From assembly GCA_027257055.1 (NCBI GenBank), contig JAPVLO010000097.1, forward strand, positions 5,123,001 to 5,187,000: a stretch of DNA of 64,000 nt, read 5' to 3'. The DNA is from Cephalopachus bancanus. Lineage: Eukaryota; Chordata; Mammalia; Primates; Tarsiidae. Under the pieces are notes generated by a model. That model had not been told where the DNA came from. It ran no database searches and was given only the letters and a program-made list of their open reading frames with translations. Position numbers and translations under genes: made by a program. Of the stretch, positions 1 through 11,804 are shown one piece after another (positions within the stretch are counted from its first letter, which is position 1; each line of letters starts with the position of its first letter).

Positions 1-3000
1 GTGCTTCCATCAGGGAGCAGCTTATGTGGTCTCACAGGATCCAGTACAGGAGTGGAGGTGGCTTCTGGATCTTAGGGTAACAACCATTCTCTCTCTTCTT
101 CCTTCAACCTCACCAGTTTCTGCTCCTCTGTAACCAATGTTTTTTCTTCAGTCCTTCTTTTAAATTCACCAAGTAATCTCTCCTTTCCTGATGGCATGCT
201 GATTCAATATCTGAATCCTAAACATACGATTTTGCCTCTATTTCCAAAGTGAGTAAATCTTAACAATATATTTATTTTTCTTTAAAATCAGGAAATTACA
301 AAGACAGCCTTAGGTATTATCTTATATAAAAAGCAATGGGTTGTGAAAATAAGAAAAGATCAACCAAATGAGAATAAGGAAAGGCTATTCAGAGCTCACC
401 ATAGCAAGAGAGTTAACCTCTGTAACTTGTGTTCTGACAGAAACTCAAAGGCAGACTCGAGATGGAAAGCTTTAGGGTCAAAACAGGAAGCCTTCAAGTG
501 CGTTCTGATTGGAGGCTGTTGGCGTGGGAAAACTGGAGGTGGGCTAATTTGAACTAGAGAATCCTATGTAGTTGATTAGGGATGCAAAGTTGGCTTTCGA
601 TGGTTGGTACTAAGTTGGAAGTAGGGTCAAAAACTAGAAAAGCTGACAGTTTAAAATCTAGTCCTGGCCGATTATTACAAAGGCTATTGCCGACTTCCTG
701 TGTTGTTACTAGAGATAGCAGTCTGACTTCCTAAATGTCTGACCCATAGTCGACTGGGACCTGGACTGATTATTATAGATTAAAGATTAGTTTTCTGGGT
801 AAGCTGCTGCTGGTTGTAGGTCAGAGTTTTATCATTATATATGGCCTGGCCATGTCTCTTTGTATATTCAGTCTTTCAGGGTTAATAATCTTGTGGCATC
901 CTTCTTTGCCTGTTAACCTTGAGGAAGAGTTATGGGTCTAGGTGAAGGCTACAAACTTAGGTAAAAGGGAAGAACTGTACACTGGAAAATATTTGAGAAA
1001 CTTCAAGTCAGAGCATGAACCAGGTATTATAGCGAGGGTTGATATGAAAAGAAAGATTTGATATTCCACCTTAATGCTGGAAACTCAGAATTGCCTGGTC
1101 AGTGAGTCTTTTAAACAAAATCCACAAACTCTTATATAAAATCCACAAAATTGTGGGAAGTGAATTTTAAGTGCTAAATAAATGGACAATTTGTATATTT
1201 GTTTTGATAATTTTTCTATGCCTTGAGCAATGCTGCACACATTTTATTTCTTTGCTGGTTTTGGTTAAAGAAAAAAAAATCATAATATTAAAAAAACAGC
1301 CCTGCAAGAAAGTCCCAAAGGATAGCTGTAACTGCCTTAGCATGCAGTCACATTATAGGGCGCTGTGGGTGTTCCTGTCTGTTTGGAATGGGGCCCCAGC
1401 CATGCTCTTTGCATGACATAATTTTAAATGAAAATACGTCTGTGGTGATTGTAAGTATTTCAGCTCATATGATTGATCCTGCATTGTGTCTCCTTCAGCT
1501 AAGAAGTCATGGTTTGTTAAAAATACAATATATTTTCCACTAAAAAAAAAAATCATTGCTTTTACAACAGATTTTCCCTTTTGTCAAGCCAGTTCTTGGC
1601 TTTTTCATGAACTCAGTACCATGGACACAGAATGGGAATAGAGGAGGAAAACAGTTATTACATAAACCCATTGGTTGTGGCAAAAGACCAGAAGGAAATA
1701 TATACACAGGATCTGTTGTTTCTGGATTAATACTGCAAAGCTAACAAGTCACCCTTGCCTATTTTTTTCTCCCTCTCTTTGTTTGTATCCTTAAATGATC
1801 TGGATCATCCTCACGTTGGGGGAAAACAACCACCTCTGAATCCTGGAGCTTTCTCCACTATTGACAAATTTTATTGATTCTTTAGAATTTCTTTTGCTGG
1901 GCTGACTGCTGTTCTCAGTTACTGTCTTTTGTGATGATGACATAGCGTTGGCTAAAGTGTTTAAGCAGTCCCCACATTTTCCCCCCTTCTGGAAACAGAG
2001 AAAGGTTCCTGTCATTCGATATCTTTGAAGCAGAGGCAGGAGCTTCAAAGGAGACCCAGGAGAGTCACAGGGAACATGATTCCCCAGCTGCTTTCTGAAT
2101 GATGCAGTTCATGTAAACTCATTCCAAAATCATTGGCATCCCAGCAAAGGGCCCCATGAAATCTGTATCTGGAGATGTCATGCCTTAAAGGAGGTCCCCC
2201 CCTCCCCCAGTCTGTGTATGCTGGGAATATGTGTTTTATATAGATTCCACACTGTGCCTTTGAATTGTCAAATACCCTTAGGGACGCTGAGATGTCCAAA
2301 CACACATGCAAATGCCTCTATATCTAGCACATTCTCTGTTATTCAGCAAGTGTAGTGATCAACTTCTAATGGGCACATTCTAAAGTGTTCCTCTTCAGTT
2401 GGTGTTAAGCTTCATTTTAGCTAAGTTAAAGTATAGAGGTAACCATTTTAGGGGCTTCTTTCATTAAAAGTCCGTTTACCGGGAATTCACATTCTTTTTC
2501 CCAACTAGTTTTCCATATGACTCTCACAGTGTAATGCCTTTAGTCCTATAAGAAAATTGCATTTATTACCCAGTGAAGTCCCCTCTTGTTTAAATAGGCA
2601 GAGAAAGGACTTTTCTTTGACCCTATAAGCCAGTCATAAGCAGGATGCAACAGCAGAGTGTTTTGTGTTTTTTTTAATTAAATTTAATTTGAGGAAACCT
2701 TATGATCTTTGGGCAAGTGTGAAAGAGAAGTATTTGAGATTTTTGGCTTTTACTATGACCTCTGTGGTGATCCCTGCCCCTTTGCCTTCTGTCTTTCTCT
2801 CCATCTCTACCTCAAATAAAAAAGGATACTGCAGTGTTGACACCCAGGGGGCTTGACCTTGCTTCAGAGAATGTGGCAGAATACTCAGGCTGCCAAATTC
2901 CCAATGATCAGAGAGGTCTTGCTGAAGACCAATTTAAACTGGAAAGCGCATAAGCTTCATTAGGCTATTTCAAAGTTCATGCAGCTTTAGTGCTAATCCT

Positions 3001-4040
3001 CTTAACATATTAGACCAAGTGGACTCACATACCATGATGGCAGTGGCATCGAGGCCTCTCCAACTTTTGTTTACGTTTCTCTGCATGGCAGAGTGCAAGT
3101 CAATTCATTCACCAGTCTAGATGCCTTCCTGGCCATCATTTCCTACCCCAAGGTGATTCAAATTGTTTGGAGGTCAAACTGCTTAGGCTAACGCATTAAA
3201 AGGTTTTACATAACACTGCTTTTCCAAAGCCATGAAACACTTGCAGTATGTTGGTTTAGTGATTCCATTTTTTTTCTTCCTTCTACAAAGGATAACATCT
3301 TGGCTGCGGACAAGGTAAGCATTTCCAGTATGAATGTTTAATGAAGATGAAGTCAGCATGCAGCATGCTGTTTATTTTGCTTTCTAATAAACCCATGCTC
3401 AGCAATAGTCTTACTACTGCTGTGACTTCTTGCAACAATTTTTCAGCTTCTTCTATACTCAGAGGAAATTTCTTCCAACATTACTCTTCTTACGATAAAT
3501 TAATTACACAAAGCATGAAGAATTCAAGGTTGGAAAGAAAAGATGAGCTAAAAATAATGCCTAAGAACTTTTTTTTAACCTCCAAATACCCAAGCATGTT
3601 CATATACAGCAGAAAGCAAGCAAGGAGGAGTGAGCTCTGAGGTCGTCTGACTAGAGTTCAGATTCCAAGTGGGTCTCAGATGCCCTGAGTACTACCAGAA
3701 AAAAGAAAAAAAATTATAATTGGTGGAATAAAAATACTTGTGTGAGTAAAGAATGGGGAATCAAAAAACCCAAACAAACAAACAAAATGAATGAGCACTT
3801 AGAAATTCCAGAAAAGAGTGAGAGGCATCAAAGAGAAGCGAGCACAGGACTGAATCAGAGTTGGAAGTTTATGTTCCAGGTCTGGCTCAGTTGTGAGCAG
3901 ACGGTGTGACCCCGGGCTGCTCATTTTGCCCTTCTGACTGAAATGCATTTTCTTATGAAATATCCAGTTATAACTAGTATGACTCAAAGGTGCCTCTGAG
4001 TTTGAAAACTCCGGATGTGAATACCATGATGAGAAAAAGC
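1..4040. other. Unassigned non-coding sequence
   Basis: I recognise no gene, RNA or repeat with confidence here. Open frames are all under 100 codons, overlap on both strands and resemble no protein I know. There are short homopolymer runs, and an AAAC-type simple stretch near 3,770-3,787. The part around 3,850-3,960 faintly resembles an eroded MIR but is too degraded to call. Confidence 0.5.
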
Positions 4041-4044
4041 ATTC

Positions 4045-4275
4045 ACTGAGGATTTCTTATTTCCTAGGCACTGTGTTAGATACATTCCATGTATTTTTCA
4101 GAATCCTCAAAATTACTCAGAATGTAGGTATTATTACCTTTATTTTAAAGTTGTGAAAGCGAAACTGGGGAATGATTTGCCCAAAGTCACACAGTTTGCA
4201 AATGGCGGAGCTGAGATTTACACTCAGGTTTGTCTAATATCAAAGGCCTGCCTCTATTAACGATGCTATGCTTCA
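4045..4275 (-). repeat. MIR SINE, reverse orientation
   Basis: Read on the + strand it carries the complement of the MIR body: a tract like TTATTTTAAAGTTGTGAAA, then the diagnostic core CCCAAAGTCACACAGTTTGC, then a GCGGAGCTGAGATT segment. MIR is an ancient tRNA-derived mammalian SINE. Divergence is high, as expected, and the ends are approximate. Confidence 0.75.
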
Positions 4276-4904
4276 TCTTCATGTTGGCAAAAACTCTAGT
4301 GGGTTTTGATAAATGTGGAGAAGTAGTCACAACCATCTATTTTCCTCTCCTCTTTCCCTCAGGTATCATAAAGAATACTTGCTTTGTATGTCAAGGCAGA
4401 TTGATGCAGGAGAAATAGAGAAATAAAGTCTACATTTGTTCAGATTCAGAAGACAGTTTCTGGTAGAAAGGAAGGGTCCCAGAAATGGAAGGTGAAGTGC
4501 TGGAGTATGTGTCACTGTGTTAAAAAACCCACTCATTTTTAGACCAGTGGGAAAATAGAAACAAGAATAAATGGAATGGGAATCACTTAAAAAAAAATTT
4601 AACATCTCGTCCGAAAAATGAAAGACTTCCTATGACACTGGAAAATCTTCCAGCCTCAGATAAGCATCCCCAAATAACTGATGTTCAAGAGACTTGAGGT
4701 TTGTGATGAAAAAAATAAAAGTCACCATTATAATGTTTCCAGCGCATTTTCCTGCATGTTCAGTTATGGGTCCTGACACCTATGGTACTCATAATAATAC
4801 TATAGGGTGGAGAGATGGAATAATTGGTACATTTCTATCCAGAGATAGAGACACTGGTATAAATAGGTCACAGGATTGGGGGGCTGTCTGACCTATGTCA
4901 GAGA

Positions 4905-5130
4905 TGATGCAATGGAAAGACCCTTGGACTTGGAATTAGATGAGCTTCTGTCACAGCTCTACAATGTGTGTTGGTGGGAGGGTGGAAAGTTATTTAGCCT
5001 TCCTGTATCTTAGTTTTCATGTTTGTAAAACGAGACTAGGAATATTTACGTCCAAGTTGAAGGTTAAGTGTGATAACATGTACAGAAGCATTTAGCACAG
5101 TTAGTGGCACATGGTAGAAACCGAAACATG
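4905..5130 (+). repeat. MIR SINE, forward orientation
   Basis: The order of landmarks matches MIR: GGAAAGACCCTTGGACTTGGAAT, then TTATTTAGCCTTCCTGTATCT, CATGTTTGTAAAACGAGA, a GTGATAACATGTACAG segment, and the LINE2-like tail AGCACAGTTAGTGGCACATGG. The copy is near full length and old. Confidence 0.75.
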
Positions 5131-5419
5131 TAATCTGTCTTTATCATCCTTTTATGTTTTACTCAAATCCCTCATTTCACAGTTGAATTCAATTTGTCCT
5201 ATGAGGTCAGTGGAAGCAGAAGAACCATTTATCATTTTTGTCATGATGATCTTTCAAATGTCTATGGAAGTACAATGTATACTTGAGTCTCAGACATGTC
5301 CTCCCCACTCAAAGTATTTTATACATTCTGATATATCTTATCTTCACATTTTCACTGACTCCTAACATATCTCTAGATTTAATACATGTGTGCATATTAA
5401 AAATATAATAATTATAAAA

Positions 5420-5660
5420 GTATAGCAATTAAGAGTATCGGCAATAGAGTGAAATTGCTGGATTCAGATCCCATATTCATCATCTGTAATCTCTGTGATG
5501 AAGGAAAACATACTTAACCTTCTATGACTCAGTTTTTCTCATTTGTAAAATAAGGGTGAAAATAGTACCTAATTCTTTATTCTTCTTATTGTGAGCCAGT
5601 ACTTTTAAAGTTCTTGGAAACAGTACCTGATAAGTAATATGCAGCCAGTAAGTGCTATCA
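5420..5660 (+). repeat. MIR SINE, forward orientation
   Basis: It starts AGTATAGCAATTAAGAGTAT, as MIR does, and continues through CTCAGTTTTTCTCATTTGTA and AAATAAGGGTGAAAATAGTACCT to the tail CAGTAAGTGCTATCATTATT. An Alu is inserted directly at its 3' end (about 5,664). Confidence 0.8.
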
Positions 5661-5663
5661 TTA

Positions 5664-5984
5664 TTTTTGTTTGTTTGTTTGTTTGTTTTTGAGACAGTGT
5701 CTCACTCTGTCACTCATGCTAGAGTGCAGTGGTCCAAACACAGCACACTGCAGCTGCTAACTCCTGAACTCAAGTGATCCTCCTGCCTCAGCCTCCTGAA
5801 TAGCTGGGACCACAGGCATGCACCCCTACACCTGGCTGATTCTTTTTATTGTCTAAATTATTTTTGTAGAGATGAGATCTTGCTATGCTGCTTAGGCTAG
5901 TCTTGAGCTCCTGGCCACAAGTAATCCTCCTGCCTTAGCCTCCCTAAGCATTGGGATTACAGGCATGAGCCACCATGCCTGACC
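5664..5984 (-). mobile_element. Old Alu element (AluJ-like), reverse
   Basis: A dimeric Alu in reverse orientation. A (TTTG)n-type tail near 5,666-5,690 leads into GAGACAGTGTCTCACTCTGT, then the CCTCAGCCTCCTGAATAGCTGG and GGGATTACAGGCATGAGCCACC blocks. Divergence, including several lost CpG sites, points to an old J-type copy. It sits on the end of a MIR. Confidence 0.92.
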
Positions 5985-6079
5985 CTATTGTTGTTATTTA
6001 ATCATACTTAAGATTCATAGCTCATCACTCAAGATTTTCATAAGTATCTGAGCATTCTGTGCTTTTAACATATGTTCTT

Positions 6080-6660
6080 TCAATTCACATCCACAACTTT
6101 ATTTACATATATGTATATCTGAAAACCATATGTACAGTTATTTTGTGTATGGTTTAAAATATATTACATACATTTTATTATACCATACATTCTGTTCTGC
6201 TTACCTTTTCTATTCATCATTATGTTTCTGAGATTTGTTTTATATGTATAAGTGGACCCCTTTAATTTCTTTCTCAGTTCTATACTTCTTCGTAGGTATG
6301 CAACTTCTTTTTATGTTCTCCCTTTGATGTCCACTTAGGTTGATGTGACCTTTTGCTTTTCCCACCAAAGCTATGATGAACATCCTTAAATATATTCCTT
6401 TTTGTACCTACGTGAAGGTTTCTCAGGGATGTATACTTAGAAATAGGATGACCTAGTTGAAGGTTGTAAGTGTTTTTGATTTCATTCAACACTGTCAGAT
6501 TGAACATCTCTTCAAATGCTCTTTTCCTATTCCAGATTAAAATTAGAAAAAATTTCTTGTCATCCAATTTGCCTGTTTTCCCATTTGGGATGCCTGGCTT
6601 TTGTTGGACTATAAGAATTTCTTAAAAATCTTGAACATGAATTCTTTGTCATTTGTACAC
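6080..6660 (-). mobile_element. Ancient L1/HAL1 3' region, reverse
   Basis: The + strand reads as the complement of an old L1 3' part: GCTATGATGAACATCCTTAAA, AAATAGGATGACCTAGTTGAA, CATCTCTTCAAATGCTC, TGCCTGTTTTCCCATTTGGG, and finally GAATTCTTTGTCATTTG. The order follows the conserved 3' ORF2/UTR strings of mammalian-wide L1s. The 95-codon open frame across it is not a gene. Confidence 0.65.
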
Positions 6661-6689
6661 ATTAAGAAGCAATGTAGTATTGCCATCAT

Positions 6690-6925
6690 TAGCAATCTGC
6701 TTTATTTGAGCCAGTCTGCTTTGGTTCAAATGCTGGTTCCCCCACTCACAAACTTCGTGACCTTGAGCAAGTTCCTTGAGCAAGTTCCTTGACCTTTCTG
6801 AGGTTTGGTTTCCTCATCAATAAGATGGAGTAGTAACAGTGGCCTCCCTCTCAGAGAACTGTAGGACTGAATGAATCAATACATGAAAACCACTTAGAAT
6901 GGAGTCTGGCACAGAGGGAAACTCA
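6690..6925 (+). repeat. MIR SINE with internal 15-bp duplication
   Basis: MIR landmarks appear in order: GGTTCAAATGCTGGTTCCCC, CGTGACCTTGAGCAAGTTCC, TTTCCTCATCAATAAGATGG, GACTGAATGAATCAATACAT and GGAGTCTGGCACAGAGG. The core string TTGAGCAAGTTCC is duplicated in tandem around 6,763-6,792. Confidence 0.8.
6763..6792. repeat. 15-bp tandem duplication
   Basis: The unit CCTTGAGCAAGTT occurs twice back to back inside a MIR, where the ancestor has one copy. It is a local slippage event. Confidence 0.8.
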
Positions 6926-6984
6926 GTTGTTTTTTTTTTAGAAGTATTTTGTTTTTTGATTCTGCTTAAATTGTCTTACCTTAC

Positions 6985-7105
6985 CCTTTGTTCTTTGGGT
7001 TAGGGACCGAGTCTCAGTAATTTTGTTTTTTTCCAAGTGCTTAATAAACATCCTGGCCTATGTAGGAGGTATTTGATAAATGTTTATAGAAAGAATGAAG
7101 GACTG
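6985..7105 (+). repeat. LINE-2 (L2) 3' end
   Basis: The order AGGGACCGAGTCTCAGTAATT, TGCTTAATAAACATCCTGGC, GGTATTTGATAAATGTTTAT and AGAATGAAGG matches the L2 3' end, which normally ends in a short 'aataaatgtttgttgaatgaa'-like run. It is old and fragmentary. Confidence 0.65.
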
Positions 7106-7109
7106 CTTT

Positions 7110-8555
7110 CAGTGTCATGTCACCTGTCTCATTACTGAAGTTGTCTTTCATTTTCTTAAGAGTTTTGTGACCCTGAAAGGCAGGTTTCTTCCCTCTACAA
7201 CATCTGCAGTTAAACCAAGGAGGGTCTACCTCTGGGGAATTTATAATAGCTTGGCTTCTGACACATAGTTCCTTATACATTTTAAATTTATCTTCAACAG
7301 AACTAACTGCTTTCCACATTTTACAACTGTCTGCAAATTTAAAACATTTATTCCAAGTTCCATCATGTGGGTCAATTATTGAAGCTCAGATGTCCCTGTG
7401 GCATATGAATGGAAAGATACCACTGATCTCTTGATAAAAATTCTCTGAGTAAAGCCCAAGGAGAACAGCCTAGAGCCCAAAATGAATAGTAGATGGATTT
7501 AAGATCAGACACCTCATCCCTGACTTATAGGTCAGTTTTCTTGGATTTTTTTGTATCTCAAAATTTTAGAAATATTCAGATTATCTCAAGAAGTGGTGTT
7601 GAGTTTTAAGAGTCTCTGAATTCATATAAGAAAAACATGTTTCCAGTCATGGCAATTTCCCCTAACTTGGCATGATGCTTCACATTTGATAATATCATAT
7701 TATCATAATATCATATGATATAGGCTATATCATAACCAAAAGTTAATGATTAAAAAGTATGTATTTATGCAATTTTGAAAGACTGAGAAGATGGAAGGAA
7801 CAATGAAAATGAGCAGGAAAAAAGAGAAATGACATTGAACAATAATTAATACTGTTTTTGGAACACATCAGCATCCTGTAGGATTTTTTTCATAATTCAC
7901 GTATGAAATATGATAGGTAAAATTGTGAGGATACATGGAAAGGAGAGTAATATATGAACTATGCTACATTTTCTCTAAATATTACCAATGTAATAAAAAT
8001 GTATAGTGTCGTATTTGCTATAACTTCATGTGTTAATGAAAATTTATGATCATTTTATTAGTTCTCATCTAGGATTCTCATTAGTAAATTTGTATTTATT
8101 CTGTCTATTAAGTATAAGACTTTTCATGGAGCTGAATTATAGAGAACAGGAACATGACATAAAAGTTTTCTAAACTTTAATTTAATCTATCACTACCTTT
8201 TGCTTTTTAGTGACTCGGTTTCAACCAAGTTGCCTTAATGAATTTTGTCTAGCAATTTTTTAAATGAATGGGAATTAGAGCTTAGCAAATAGAGAATTCC
8301 CAGCATTGTTTCTCCTTCTTATCTAATTTTTTAACTCTCCCAGGTAAATGACACTAGTATTGTCTGGGTATACACTTAGATTGAAAAGAAAAGTTGTGAT
8401 TTTCATTGTCCATGTCCAACGAAGTTTCTTTCCTCCCTAGTTCTAGGCAAAATTGTGCAGCATCCTTCAGCTATTCTGACCTTTTGAGGTTTATTAGTAA
8501 CAAGTAAGGACCAGGCTGTGGAGGCATACATTTTCCCATACTTCTCCTGCCAGCC
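7110..8555. other. Unassigned non-coding sequence
   Basis: No gene or recognisable mobile element is seen. It holds an AT-rich quasi-repetitive patch of ATCATA/TATCAT units at about 7,688-7,735. Two opposed open frames near 7,041-7,319 overlap each other and look like chance. Confidence 0.45.
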
Positions 8556-8559
8556 TTCC

Positions 8560-9330
8560 TGCCTGCATTCATTTATTCATTTAGCCAAAAGTAATTAAGC
8601 CAAAAGTAATTAAGTGTAGGACACTGGCTGTGTGCTGGAGATGCAAAGATGAATAAAATGTGGTCATTGTTTGTAAAAAACTGATAGTGAGTGGAAGACA
8701 ATAAGACAATTGTTACATTGCTAGTTAAGTGCTCTGGTAGCTGCAGAAAAAGATCCTGGGTGAAGAGAAAGGATAGAAGAGTCTTTCTGGGGGAAGAAGT
8801 GGACTGAGTTTCCCAGAATTAGTAGGGATTAGTCACTGGAGAGATGAGTTAAGGGCATTCCAGGCCTAAGGAGCCATAGAAACATGGCTCAGAAGTATGA
8901 AACCCCATGTCTAATTTGTGGAAATTACAAGCTGCTCAGTATTTTCAGGAGGAGGAGAGTGGTGACAAATGAGATCAAGAGTGTTAGAAAAGGATCAGGT
9001 GGAAAGGGTATTGTTTGTCACACTCAGTTGTCTAGGGTTATAGAGACAACAGGGAGGCATCCAGGAACTCTATGCAAGGGAGCAACACGGCAGCAGCGTA
9101 GAGAAGGGATTTCAGAGAGGCATGCCTGCAAAGAGATCAGATGGGCAGGTGTCACGGGATTCAATGTACAAAAGTGAGAAATAGTGTGTAGTGGGGCAGT
9201 GACCATAAAGATGGATGACTGCCAAGAATGTTAGTGAGGAGGAAGGGATCCCTAATTTTGAAGAGAGAAAGGGACTACATTTAGCAAAGCTAAAATGGGA
9301 ATATGGATGAAGGAGGAGTCAGTGATATTT
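8560..9330 (+). mobile_element. LINE-2 (L2) fragment
   Basis: Old L2 strings are recognisable: CATTCATTTATTCATTTAGC, GGACACTGGCTGTGTGCTGG, AGATGCAAAGATGAATAAA, then GTTAAGTGCTCTGGTAGC, and farther on GGGCATTCCAGGCCTAAGGAG. Similarity fades after about 9,000, so the right end is soft. The 97-codon frame at 8,884-9,177 lies in this fossil and is not supported as a gene. Confidence 0.6.
8584..8613. repeat. 15-bp tandem duplication
   Basis: The unit GCCAAAAGTAATTAA is present twice in direct tandem within the L2 fossil. Confidence 0.85.
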
Positions 9331-9836
9331 CCTGGGGCTTGAGTATCTAGGTGCTATCTTTCTCAGAGAAGGGAACTTTAAGAGGAAAGGTATATGGGAA
9401 GAGAGGAAAGAAGAACTCCTGTAGGGATGTTTTGTGTTTCAAGTATAAGAGCTGTCTGTTGGTCATCCAGGTACACTTAGCAGGTAGCTACCATAAACCC
9501 AAATACATTGGGGCAATCTGATTTTGCAGTGTGGTCATGATTACAGCTTCAGAGTAGTAATGCTAGGGCTCACATCTTGTTCAATGAGTGGAAAGTAAAA
9601 TTAATCAAAATTAAACAAAAAGCTCTCCTTCCCTTCTTTTTTATATCCAGGAATCAAGTGTTATTTTATGTATTTGTTTTGAGTCTGTGTCTCACTCTGT
9701 TGCCCAGACTGGAGTGGCACTATCATGGTTTACCATAGCATCGACCTCTGGGGCACAGGAGATCTTTCTGCCTCAGCTGCCCGAATAGCAAGACTGCAGG
9801 CATGCACCACCATGCCCAGCAATTTTTTTTTAATAG

Positions 9837-9847
9837 GGATGATGTGT
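9837..9847. repeat. Target-site duplication, left copy
   Basis: GGATGATGTGT is identical to 9,940-9,950 and flanks the small retrocopy inside the Alu. Confidence 0.85.
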
Positions 9848-9906
9848 TCCCCTCCCACTGTGGGAGCTTTTCTGTCCTCAATAAATCCTGCTTTGTCACT
9901 TTCAAA

Positions 9907-9939
<33 letters not shown>
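9848..9939 (+). mobile_element. Short polyadenylated retrocopy of an LTR-like RNA 3' end
   Basis: About 56 bp of non-Alu sequence contains CTGTCCTCAATAAATCCTGC. The AATAAA signal lies about 18 bases before an A21 tract (9,904-9,924), which runs into (TA)n. Exact 11-bp direct repeats GGATGATGTGT flank it (9,837-9,847 and 9,940-9,950). A poly(A) tail, an upstream poly(A) signal and target duplication are the marks of L1-mediated retroposition of an RNA, here strongly 5'-truncated. The wording around AATAAA resembles the R region of mammalian ERV1-type LTRs, so the source may be an LTR-terminated transcript; that part is inference. Confidence 0.75.
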
Positions 9940-9950
9940 GGATGATGTGT
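9940..9950. repeat. Target-site duplication, right copy
   Basis: An exact match to 9,837-9,847, directly after the (TA)n end of the retrocopy tail. Confidence 0.85.
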
Positions 9951-10059
9951 CATTATAATGCCCAGGTTGATCTCTCAAACTCCTGGGCTCAAACAATCCT
10001 CCCATCTTAACCTCCCAAAGTTCTGGGATTACAGGTATGAGTCTCAATACCTGGCCCCT

Positions 10060-11755
10060 GTGTTCTTAATTAGTTACTAGTGCCCAAGTTTAAGTGAAGT
10101 ATGAGTGGGAGGGTCATTCTCTTCTTAACTGCACCTAGATCATTGAGGTAAACTAACTCAGGTGGATGCCCTTTGCTGAAGCCTGGAAACCAGAGCAAAT
10201 AGACCTGCTATTGAGGTGTTGTAATTAGGGAGGACCTACTTATTCCCAGGACATCAGCAGGGAGCTAGTGACACACCTGCCCAAAGGTAGATCTGAGAAT
10301 GAGGGTGGGAGATTCTGTTTGCTGCCACTGCCTTAGATGAGGACTGTTTTCTAATGTTGTGATTAGTCAAGAAAGTAGCATGACAAAAGTTGGCCTAGTT
10401 TTCCCTAGTGACTTACAACTTTTTAATGCATCCTGCTCTCACTTCCTGCAAAGAACTCTCTCTCTCTGATGTGTGAGATATTGTTTATATCGAAGAGGGG
10501 CTTTCTTCAGTGGATATATTTTGCATCTTTGCTGAAGAAGTATTGCCTAGAGTGAGAACATGTGAGTCCACGGGTTGAGATTTGAGTCTCAAGTGCTGTG
10601 ACCAAGTCACTTGCTTTTAAGTCCTCTCTTCTAGATCCTACTATAAATACTAGAGCAACTCCCTGCCCCTGTGTTGTAGATTCTTTGAGGAAGCATCACC
10701 TCACACTCCAGTAGATGCTCAGTCAAGAGCACTCATGTCAAAGGTCAGAGTCATAGAGATGTTAGTTTAATAGGTTTAATCTGTTCCTACAGTCACCTCC
10801 TTGAGGGTACCATCTGACCTCCCTTTCCTCCTGCCCAGAATGCTGGGTTGTTGCAAGTTCTGGGGGCCAGAACATCATCCATATTATCTTCTCTGCTGAT
10901 TCATGGCAGAAGTCAGTCCAATGGCCACCAATTCTTCCATCCCAATGGAAATGTTGTTCCAGGAGAGTTGTCCCTTTCCCAAAACAGGTCCTTGACTTGG
11001 GCCATCCTGGCACATTCTTCAGCTTTCAATATTGAAAAGAATATGTCAGGGGTCTCAGTCTTCTTCCCACTAGAAAACCCCAGTGCTTCTTTTGCAAATA
11101 GACCAACCCCTCCTTTGAACTCTGAAAAATAAGTGGAAAAGGGTATATTAAACTTCTAAAATATAGATAACCACCCCCAAAAGGTACTGTTATGCATCCT
11201 CCTCAGGATGAGTAGTACCACTAGTCTTATAGGTAAATAACTAAGTGAGGTTCTTTGATCATCCTTTCCACATTGGGAAAAATGTTTCTTCTGTGCATTG
11301 TTTTTCTTGTAGTCATATGAAGGGTTATCCATTTTCAGTTACTGACTGGACACTGACTTACATAGGTTTGGGTCTCAGGAGGAAGATGGAGACAGAACGT
11401 AGAGATCACGAGTGAGGACAAGGCAAGATTGCAAGGTAAGAAGCTATGAAAAGAAGAGTGGACTGATATTTAGGGAATGCCATCAGGGATGGGAAGGGTA
11501 TGGAAAGAGAAGGACAGAGGAGATGGGAAAGGAGTGGTCAGAAGAGGAAGTGTTTTGGCAAGAGCCAATAGGGAGGGAGGTTCAAGAAAGAAGTGACCTA
11601 GTCTGAGTGTTAAAAGTCTAGGAATTTAAGTGAAAAAAGGGCTAAAAAGTACTTCCGTTTATATTTTGTCTCAGAAAGCAAAATGGAGTTTTGTAATTGT
11701 GTTCACTGTAGATCTCTACATACAATGGACCAAAATAAAGGCATATAGGTGAAAT
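10060..11755. other. Unassigned non-coding sequence
   Basis: I see no recognisable gene or repeat. Two opposed frames (83 and 94 codons, 10,762-11,132) overlap on opposite strands with no motif, splice context or poly(A) signal that I can tie to a gene. Confidence 0.45.
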
Positions 11756-11756
11756 A

Positions 11757-11796
11757 TTATTTGTCTATCTATCAATCTATCTATCTGTCTTTCTGA
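11757..11796. repeat. (TCTA)n-type microsatellite, imperfect
   Basis: It reads TTGTCTATCTATCAATCTAT and then more CTAT/CTGT units. This is a short, interrupted tetranucleotide tract. Confidence 0.8.
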
Positions 11797-11804
11797 CCCT
11801 GGTT

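Larger units (their letters stand above)
9670..10056 (-). mobile_element. Old Alu, reverse, split by a small retrocopy
   Basis: The right arm runs from TGAGTCTGTGTCTCACTCTG (near 9,681) to CATGCACCACCATGCCCAGC (9,820). The left arm resumes at about 9,951 (CATTATAATGCCCAGGTTGA) and ends GGGATTACAGGTATGAGTC then CCTGGCCC. Between them an unrelated A-tailed segment was inserted (9,848-9,939), flanked by copies of the target site. Divergence suggests a J-type age. Confidence 0.85.

Noticed and set aside
4045..6925. tRNA-like strings in this region
   Set aside because: They belong to MIR SINEs, which descend from tRNA; none shows a complete cloverleaf or intact A and B boxes that I could trust.
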